Below are positions 58,117-64,000 of a DNA stretch of 64,000 nt, piece after piece (the stretch's first letter is position 1; every line of letters starts with the position of its first letter). A program made the translations under genes and the position numbers. The notes under the pieces are model-generated. The model had not been told where the DNA came from. It ran no database searches and saw only the letters and a program-made list of their open reading frames with translations. The DNA comes from Acidimicrobium ferrooxidans (lineage in GTDB: Bacteria; Actinomycetota; Geothermincolia; Fen-727; Anoxymicrobiaceae), in assembly GCA_020723485.1 (NCBI GenBank), contig DYIU01000002.1, forward strand, positions 343,543-407,542. Reading direction: 5' to 3'.

Positions 58117-60075
58117 CTAGATCTCTCTGAAGGAGTGTATCTTGAACGGGATGGGCCACGCCTCGACCGGCACCGAAGGGGTCTTGTATGTGATGCTGGC
58201 GTCCCGCGCGATACCTGAGACCGGCGCCGATATGTTACCGTTGGCCGTTATCTGGCCCTGCAGGTCCCTCATCCAGCCGAGGTCGTAGGTGACGCTCCCG
58301 GACAGCCCGTCGCTGTTGTGGTCGTGCGTACCGTTGGTATAGATGAACACGGTGTCGTTCGCGAACGGGTTGAAAGTGGCCCAGCTGGAGTGAGTAACGT
58401 CGCCCCTGGCGATGACCTGGTACTCGCTGTTGGCCTGGAACTGCACCGAGTGCTGTATGGCTACGTCGCCCTCGCAGACTATGACTCCCTTCTTCTGCAC
58501 GTTGTAGATGACGCTCTGCAGGACCAGGTCGTCAGCGACGTAGGCCACCCACATGCTGGAGGGGTCTCCGTCGATGGTGAAGTTCGACACCGTCACCGGG
58601 CTGCCGTTCGACGGGTCGCCGTCCCCGGGGTAATAGTGCCCCTGTGCGACCGCCATCGTCCTGTACCAGCTCCAGTCCGGCTGCGGCATGGAGACGTCCG
58701 GCACCGACGCGACGCTGGTCGCCCCGATGTTCGGATTGACATCGGAATGAGTGCCGCTCACGCCGATGTACCCGAGCCAGTTCTCATCCCAGACGCAGCC
58801 TCCGCCGTGCTGCCAGTCGCCGTTGATGATCACGTTCGAGGACGAGAGTCCGGCATGTGAATACAGTGTCGAGGAGCCGTTGTTCCTCACACTGCCGTAG
58901 ACGCGCGTCTCCGGGTCTGCCAGGAAATCACCTGTGCTGCGCAGGTTCGTGTTGCCACGGGCATTTACGCTCCCGTATACCCTTGTGTTGGAGCCGGCGG
59001 CCGCGCCGTCGTCGGAGACCAGCGTCACGTTTCCGTCGCAGTTGAGGCTGGAAGCCTGGGTGCCGTTGCCCACCCACACCGAGGGCGCCGCCGCTATCCA
59101 GGCGCTCGCGGTTCCCGACACCGAACCTTTGGCGTTGAGCGCGGTGCCGGAGTTCTGGGCCACCTTCACCGACGCTCCGGCCGCGCCTCCGACCGAGGCC
59201 GCCATGGTTACGTTGCCTCCGGCGTTCACGCTGCCGCTCACGGTGAAGTACGATCCCGCCGCCACCGCGGTCTCCGCGCTTATGCTCACGTTGCCGCCCG
59301 CCGTCAGGTTGCCGGTCACCGTGTTCGTGGAGCTTGCGATTATCCCGGTCCTGGAACGAAGCGTGGCGTCCCGCTCCGCCTCGACGTTGCCGTTGACCTG
59401 CAGGTAGCCTACCGCGATGGCCGCCTTCATGTCGCTCAGGGTGATGTTACCCCTTGTGGGGTGCTCCGGCTTGTTGGCCGCGTGCAGGTTGCCCGTTATG
59501 GCGAGCCTCGTGCTGTTCACCGCCAGCCAGCCGGTGTCGAGCGATATGTCCCCGTCAGCGCTGTACATCACGTAGTTGAACGCGTCGAAGTGGCCCAGTG
59601 TCCCCCGGTATTCGGCTATCTCCTCCAGGGTGCGCGTGTAGTTCCTCGTCGCGCCGCGCTCGGAAGCCTGGAAGTTGCCCGCGGAGGTTATCTTGTAGCG
59701 GTACGCCGCCGTGTTCAGCTTCTCGATGGTGACGCTGAACGTCGAGTTGGCCGCTCCCATTGTTATGGTGCCGGAGCTGTACCCTCCGGTGGGAGGGGTA
59801 CCGGACGGCACGTCGCCGTCCCTGGCCAGGTAAGCATGAGCGTAGGAGAGCCCTGCGTCCGCCAGGTCGAACGCCCGGTTCGACGGCCGCGTGCGGTCGG
59901 CGTCCTGCCAGGAGTAGGCCGCCACTGTCAGCAGCGAGAGGCCGAGGAGCGCCATGATTATCATCACGAACATCACGAGCGCGACCGCGAAGCCGTTCTC
60001 CGCCTCCCTTATCCTCCGGAGCAGCCGCTTCCGGACGGGCTCCGCCTGGCTCCTGACCTCTTCTGAACTAGGCAT
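58117..60075 (-). CDS. PilX-like pilus protein with large repetitive beta domain
   Basis: The product is 652 residues. The N-terminus has a PilX-type membrane helix (ALVMFVMIIMALLGLSLLTVAAYS) followed by ADAGLSYAHAYLARDG. Residues of about 180-480 are a series of GN(V/L)x-type repeats, each with an alternating Thr/Ser/Gly/Asn pattern, suggesting a solenoid or beta-helix of polymer-forming type. The last part has fewer repeats and ends IPFKIHSFREI. Usual PilX proteins have about 200 residues. It is last in the minor-pilin operon. Confidence 0.85.
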   Translation of the reverse strand: MPSSEEVRSQAEPVRKRLLRRIREAENGFAVALVMFVMIIMALLGLSLLTVAAYSWQDADRTRPSNRAFDLADAGLSYAHAYLARDGDVPSGTPPTGGYSSGTITMGAANSTFSVTIEKLNTAAYRYKITSAGNFQASERGATRNYTRTLEEIAEYRGTLGHFDAFNYVMYSADGDISLDTGWLAVNSTRLAITGNLHAANKPEHPTRGNITLSDMKAAIAVGYLQVNGNVEAERDATLRSRTGIIASSTNTVTGNLTAGGNVSISAETAVAAGSYFTVSGSVNAGGNVTMAASVGGAAGASVKVAQNSGTALNAKGSVSGTASAWIAAAPSVWVGNGTQASSLNCDGNVTLVSDDGAAAGSNTRVYGSVNARGNTNLRSTGDFLADPETRVYGSVRNNGSSTLYSHAGLSSSNVIINGDWQHGGGCVWDENWLGYIGVSGTHSDVNPNIGATSVASVPDVSMPQPDWSWYRTMAVAQGHYYPGDGDPSNGSPVTVSNFTIDGDPSSMWVAYVADDLVLQSVIYNVQKKGVIVCEGDVAIQHSVQFQANSEYQVIARGDVTHSSWATFNPFANDTVFIYTNGTHDHNSDGLSGSVTYDLGWMRDLQGQITANGNISAPVSGIARDASITYKTPSVPVEAWPIPFKIHSFREI

Positions 60076-60101
60076 GGTATACGCACTCCATTTTTACTCC
60101 G

Positions 60102-60743
60102 TCACCATATCAGCGTGCCCCGCACGACCACCGTGCCCCGCTGCACGACGGTCGTAGGCGTCGAGTCTCCGCCGGTGCTCTTCTGCATGGTGAGCGTGAT
60201 GTCCGTACGGTATATCGAGAGCCGGTTGGAAGACGTTATGGAGCTGCCGAGCGACGTGCCGTCGACGTCGTAGTAGTCGAAGGCAAGGCCCGTGACGTTT
60301 CTCGCGAGCCTGCGGTCGACGGGGTTCACGCCGCCTATGCTCTCCCTTATGTACAGGTCGTTACCGCTCGTGCGGTAGAACATTATGAACCGGTCCACGC
60401 TGTCCCCTCGCACGTCCGCGAGGAAATATATCGGGTTGCCCGTCATCGGGCTCACCACGGTGGGCACCATGAACCCCGACTTGCCGGCCAGGTAGTCCGC
60501 CTCGGTAGAAGCCAGCTTGGCGCACCTGACCTGCCGGACCATCTTCTCCATGGTGTTGGACGCCTCGACGCTCAGGATGGACTTCGTCTGAATGCCCTTC
60601 GCGTTCCTGAGGCCGAACTCGAACATGTAGAGCACGCCCATGAGCAGGAGGAACAGCAGGATCACGGCCGTGAGCATCTCGACGACGCTCGTGCCGCGCT
60701 CGTCGGCGAACCCATTCGGCCTCTTTCGTGCGGTCCCGGTCAT
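60102..60743 (-). CDS. PilW-like prepilin
   Basis: The product is 213 residues. The prepilin signal is ADERG/TSVVEML followed by a hydrophobic helix (LLFLLLMGVLYMFEFGL), with Glu at position 5 of the mature protein. ATG at 60743 has GGGAGGA upstream. The C-terminal body ends in beta-strands (TTVVQRGTVVVRGTLIW). It is a minor pilin, third in the operon. Confidence 0.87.
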   Translation of the reverse strand: MTGTARKRPNGFADERGTSVVEMLTAVILLFLLLMGVLYMFEFGLRNAKGIQTKSILSVEASNTMEKMVRQVRCAKLASTEADYLAGKSGFMVPTVVSPMTGNPIYFLADVRGDSVDRFIMFYRTSGNDLYIRESIGGVNPVDRRLARNVTGLAFDYYDVDGTSLGSSITSSNRLSIYRTDITLTMQKSTGGDSTPTTVVQRGTVVVRGTLIW

Positions 60744-60780
60744 CTGCCGTCCTCCCGCGCCCATCGGGCGCCAGCGTCAG

Positions 60781-63378
60781 CTAGTTGTTCTGCAGCAGCG
60801 GCTGGATGTAGAACCTGTTCAGGTACCTGCCGTCACCGGAGTTGTCCAGGTTTATCCGTCCCTGGTTCTCGTCGCTGGGCATCTCCCACTCGCTGGTGTT
60901 TATGGTCACGTACTTATTACCGCGGTCCGTCAGGGCGGCAGCCGCGGACGCGGCATCGGCTACCGTGAAGTTGCCGCTGTTTATGCCGTCCCAGTGGTCG
61001 CCCTCGAACAGGGACCAGTGCTTGATGTACACCCCTATCCAGCTGGTGCCGGCCCCGGCCTCCTTGAACCCCTGGCCGCGGAGAGTGAAGGTGGCATAAC
61101 CCTTCTGGTTTCCGAACCAGCCGGTATCCGAGCGCTGCGCCTTGGCCACCGTGCTCGCGTTCTCGGTGTTCGCGGTCGGGCCCCTCCACGCGTCCTTCGT
61201 GGTGAACCACTCCGTCCAGTAATCGTGGAACCGGTTGGTGATGGTCACGGCGCCCGTGGACTGCGCGTTCAATGTGGCGCCCGCGGCTACTACGTTCGCG
61301 TAGAACGAATAGGTCCGCGCCGGCTCCAGCGTGCTGACGAACCCGTTGTCGGTGATGGGGGTCGCATCGTTCGTCTCCACCCAGACGTTGCGCGCGCCCG
61401 TCTTGACCCGGAACAGGTTCAGCTGGGTGTCCCATACCGTGCCGTAGCTCGTCGGAGTGCCCTTGGTCATGGACCCGTCGGACACGCCGACCGTATAGGA
61501 CTGGTCACCGTAGGCGTACGCCCCCGACCGGTACTTGACGTTGTAGGCCGACGAGTCGAAGCACTCGCCCTGCAGCCTCACCCCGACCGGAGCGTAGTTG
61601 TGATAGACCCCGCCCGGGCCGTTCATGTAGATGGCGTCCCGGTAGAGTATAGGCCGCGGGTCGCGCACCTGGAACTTGCTCTGCACGTTGCCCTTGGCCC
61701 CGTTCGCCTGCTCGCAGTACGCCCACCAGGAGTAGACGTTGCCGCCGGGCTCGGCGTAGCCGTCCGGGACCCCGTTAAGGTTCACGGTCGCGGTCACGTA
61801 GCTGCCGTCGGCCGCGGCCAGCACGTTGGTGGCGTTGGCGACCCAGTCGCCGGTACCCTGCACCGGGTTGCCGCCGATCCCCACCTTCACGATGGTGACG
61901 GCGCCCAGGTCCGTGCCGTCGATCCTTATGTTGTACTGGTAATTCCTTGACCTGTAGGCGAAGTGCCTCTTCTCGCTAGGCGCCACGTATACCTCGCTCC
62001 CCGGGCTGCCCGTGACGTAGATGTCGGTCGGGGTCGGGGCGGCGGCCGTTATGGTGAATTTATAGAGGTCGCTGTGCAGGGATATCGTGTTGCCGTCGGC
62101 GACGGGCACCGTGTTGTTGACGCAGTTCACTATCTCTACGTAGTACGTGCCGGCGGTGGTGTTCCTGAAGTCGAAGTTCGCGGTTACCGTGTTATACACA
62201 CCGTAGCCGCCGGATGCCCCGTAGGTAATGGCCCTGTCGGACCTGGGGGTGAGGATGAGCTCGGGGTTATCGTCTTTCACCAGGCGTATGGTCGCGCCGC
62301 AGTAAGAGGTGTAAGGGGACGATCCGCTCCCGAGGTTGAGCACGTTGTTCCCCCCCGCGGTGACGGCGAAGTCGCTCCTGGTGTCCTTGGCGGTAACCGG
62401 GTTGAGGTAGCTTATCGTCGGGCGCGGCAGTTCGACCGTGAACGCGTCGTAGCCGTACGCGAAGGCGCTGCCGATGGTCACCCTGGCGGTCCACTTGCCG
62501 GGAACCAGCCTCGGCTGCCACGGGGCCGCGGCCGGGCCCCCGGTGTCCAGGTTGACGTACCCGGTGAGGGTGTTCCCGTCGACCAGGGTGAGGCTAGTCA
62601 CGTTGACGTCGGTCATACCGGTCCTCATGAGCTTCGCCGTGCAGCCGGCCTTGAACCCGTAGCCGGTTATCCTGATGGCGAGGCTGTTGGCTGTGTGAGG
62701 CGCGGTGTTCGAGAACTGCCCCCCGGTGCCCCACTTCGAGGAGTTGGAGTCTATGTTGATGACCGCTGTCACGCCCAGGTTTGCCTGGAACTGCGTGCTC
62801 GTCATCAGGGTCGTGTAGGAGTAGCTCGAGGCGCTCGCGTTCTCCGGCTTCACTTTCCAGGAGACCTTGACCTCGTACTGGATGACGTTGAACATGTCGT
62901 TGTCGACGCTCACCGGCTTGTCGAGACCCTGCTGAGCCCCGTTGGCGCTCGGTATCCAGGTAGCCTTCATGTTCTTGGTGGCGAGGTTGTCCAGGACGTA
63001 GGCCATCTTGACCTGGCAGGTGAACCTGGGGTCGGTCACCAGCGTGCAGTCCACGTACGGGTTGGTGCTCCAGTTGTTGGTGGTGATGTCACCCCCGTGC
63101 TGTTCGGCCGTCCCCCAGAAATAGTCGTCCACGTCCCTCGGCGTGTAGTTGTGCGGCTCGTAGAACGGCAGGGACCTGATGCGCTCGGAGACCTGGCGGG
63201 CGTACTGCTGGGCGTCCTTGGTCTCGCGGGAGACCCCGGCGAGCTGGACGGAGCTGTTGAACAGGCTGAGAAGGCCCATTGATGCCATGACCATCAGGAG
63301 CGAGCCGACGAACACCTCGGCGATGGTAAAACCCGCCTGGCCCTTCGACATGCGCTTGAACTTGCCCATCCTTTTCAT
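60781..63378 (-). CDS. giant PilV-like prepilin with IPT/TIG-like domains
   Basis: The product is 865 residues. The prepilin site is KGQAG/FTIAEVFVG with the pilin hydrophobic helix. Residues of about 200-860 have several repeats with the TIG-type pattern (a xI..LxPxxA start, then ...G.NF/V...), for example IRITGYGFKAGCTAKL and PTISYLNPVTAKD. Ordinary PilV proteins have about 150-200 residues, so this is an elongated minor pilin and could display a binding or adhesive shaft. It ends 37 bases before the PilW-like gene. Confidence 0.87.
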   Translation of the reverse strand: MKRMGKFKRMSKGQAGFTIAEVFVGSLLMVMASMGLLSLFNSSVQLAGVSRETKDAQQYARQVSERIRSLPFYEPHNYTPRDVDDYFWGTAEQHGGDITTNNWSTNPYVDCTLVTDPRFTCQVKMAYVLDNLATKNMKATWIPSANGAQQGLDKPVSVDNDMFNVIQYEVKVSWKVKPENASASSYSYTTLMTSTQFQANLGVTAVINIDSNSSKWGTGGQFSNTAPHTANSLAIRITGYGFKAGCTAKLMRTGMTDVNVTSLTLVDGNTLTGYVNLDTGGPAAAPWQPRLVPGKWTARVTIGSAFAYGYDAFTVELPRPTISYLNPVTAKDTRSDFAVTAGGNNVLNLGSGSSPYTSYCGATIRLVKDDNPELILTPRSDRAITYGASGGYGVYNTVTANFDFRNTTAGTYYVEIVNCVNNTVPVADGNTISLHSDLYKFTITAAAPTPTDIYVTGSPGSEVYVAPSEKRHFAYRSRNYQYNIRIDGTDLGAVTIVKVGIGGNPVQGTGDWVANATNVLAAADGSYVTATVNLNGVPDGYAEPGGNVYSWWAYCEQANGAKGNVQSKFQVRDPRPILYRDAIYMNGPGGVYHNYAPVGVRLQGECFDSSAYNVKYRSGAYAYGDQSYTVGVSDGSMTKGTPTSYGTVWDTQLNLFRVKTGARNVWVETNDATPITDNGFVSTLEPARTYSFYANVVAAGATLNAQSTGAVTITNRFHDYWTEWFTTKDAWRGPTANTENASTVAKAQRSDTGWFGNQKGYATFTLRGQGFKEAGAGTSWIGVYIKHWSLFEGDHWDGINSGNFTVADAASAAAALTDRGNKYVTINTSEWEMPSDENQGRINLDNSGDGRYLNRFYIQPLLQNN

Positions 63379-63395
63379 GTCAGCCGCACGCTCCT

Positions 63396-63995
63396 TCAGG
63401 GATATACCTCACCCTCTTCGTTGACGGTCACGGTCCTGCTGGCGAGGCTGGAATGCGCCAGTGTGATCGTATAGTTCGTCGGTGTCCCCGCGGCGTCCAC
63501 GCACATCGTGGACGCTCCCATGGGCTTGAAGTAGACGGTCACGGCCGTGGGGATGGTCGGCTGCGGGCCGCCGTCGAGCAGTTTGCAATAATAGTGAGTA
63601 ACGCCGCTCACATCTGCCGTCGTGAACTTGACCCCGATTGGAGGGTGCATAGGCTCGTTGGTCGCTCCGCGGAACACCTCGTAGGAGTTCCGCTTCGCCT
63701 CGGTGGCGTCATCTGAAGCGTAGAAGCTCACAACCACCTGGACCTTCTCCTGCTGGGCTATCGAGTAAGCGTCCTTCAGCACCCGGCCGACCTGGGTCAC
63801 CGCGCTCTTCATGGTGGTCACGTTGTTCGTCGGCCGGAGCTCGAGGGGAGCCACGATAGCGAGCAGGCCTATGATGAACACCACGATGGCGAGCTCTCCC
63901 ACGGTGAACCCGGGCTGGCCGCGTCGCTGGCCCCGTATGCGCTTCCCCTTTTCTCGCAAGAGCTTCACCTCTCCGTTCAGCGGCTCGACGCGCAA
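63396..63995 (-). CDS. FimT/GspH-like pseudopilin, first gene of the minor-pilin operon in view
   Basis: The product is up to 199 residues. The prepilin site is RRGQPG/FTVGELAIVVFIIGLLAIVAP, with Glu at position 5. The body has the GspH beta-sandwich pattern (QVVVSFYASDD, AVTVYFKPMG, RTVTVNEEGEVYP). TTG at 63995, GTG at 63968 and TTG at 63959 are candidate starts; GGAGAGG lies before the last. The operon could extend past 64000. Confidence 0.88.
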   Translation of the reverse strand: MRVEPLNGEVKLLREKGKRIRGQRRGQPGFTVGELAIVVFIIGLLAIVAPLELRPTNNVTTMKSAVTQVGRVLKDAYSIAQQEKVQVVVSFYASDDATEAKRNSYEVFRGATNEPMHPPIGVKFTTADVSGVTHYYCKLLDGGPQPTIPTAVTVYFKPMGASTMCVDAAGTPTNYTITLAHSSLASRTVTVNEEGEVYP

Positions 63996-64000
63996 GCCTG

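Overview
The window is about 62% G+C and densely packed. It probably comes from a deep-branching, largely anaerobic actinobacterium of the Geothermincolia kind. This is inferred from an EF-P that begins IATTADF where mycobacterial EF-P begins MATTADF, many ferredoxin-type proteins, a 2-oxoacid:ferredoxin oxidoreductase, and frequent GTG and TTG starts. No 16S rRNA or other marker is present, so the placement is tentative. KatG suggests at least occasional exposure to oxygen.

Layout. 1-2269: 5' part of a large PAS/GAF sensor that runs off the left edge. 2568-7636: mostly single genes, namely a small zinc-ribbon protein, a DUF362 ferredoxin protein, a CFeSP-type Fe-S protein, a DUF5808 protein, an SDR and an M55 D-aminopeptidase. 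7652-17100: KatG followed by a group of exported lipoproteins (phospholipase D-like, two DUF3089 lipase-like paralogues, a beta-propeller phosphoesterase) and a rifamycin ADP-ribosyltransferase (arr). 17128-23153: a seven-gene operon, porC-porD-porA-porB-nuoE-nuoF-hoxU-like, joining a keto-acid:ferredoxin oxidoreductase to a NADH diaphorase module with no hydrogenase gene in view. 23415-25902: a PIN/RHH toxin-antitoxin pair, remnants of HicA and nitroreductase genes, a polyferredoxin, and a tRNA-Leu(GAG) with scattered copies of its 3' end.

25945-40129 is a housekeeping block read leftwards: efp-nusB, then a PyrR-attenuated pyrR-pyrB-pyrC-carA-carB-pyrK-pyrD-pyrF-pyrE operon in Bacillus order (without pyrP), then gmk-rpoZ-coaBC. 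The leader upstream of pyrR has a perfect match to the PyrR-binding consensus and a terminator hairpin.

40391-56095 is a surface-glycan locus. Two paralogous multi-pass membrane proteins bound it. Between them are three glycosyltransferase genes (one a tandem double enzyme), a B12-type radical SAM protein, a sugar-nucleotide epimerase, an AsnB-type amidotransferase and four methyltransferases. A Xaa-Pro peptidase and a B-box-like membrane protein follow. 58117-63995 is a minor-pilin operon (fimT/pilV/pilW/pilX-like) whose second and fourth products carry very large extracellular domains.

Four copies of a hairpin repeat with the core GGGGTCAGGTC lie across the window, and one copy encodes the last residues of PyrK. 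The observations most worth following up are the por-diaphorase operon, the apparent AUC start codon of efp, the repeat family, the tRNA-Leu 3'-end copies and the glycan locus.
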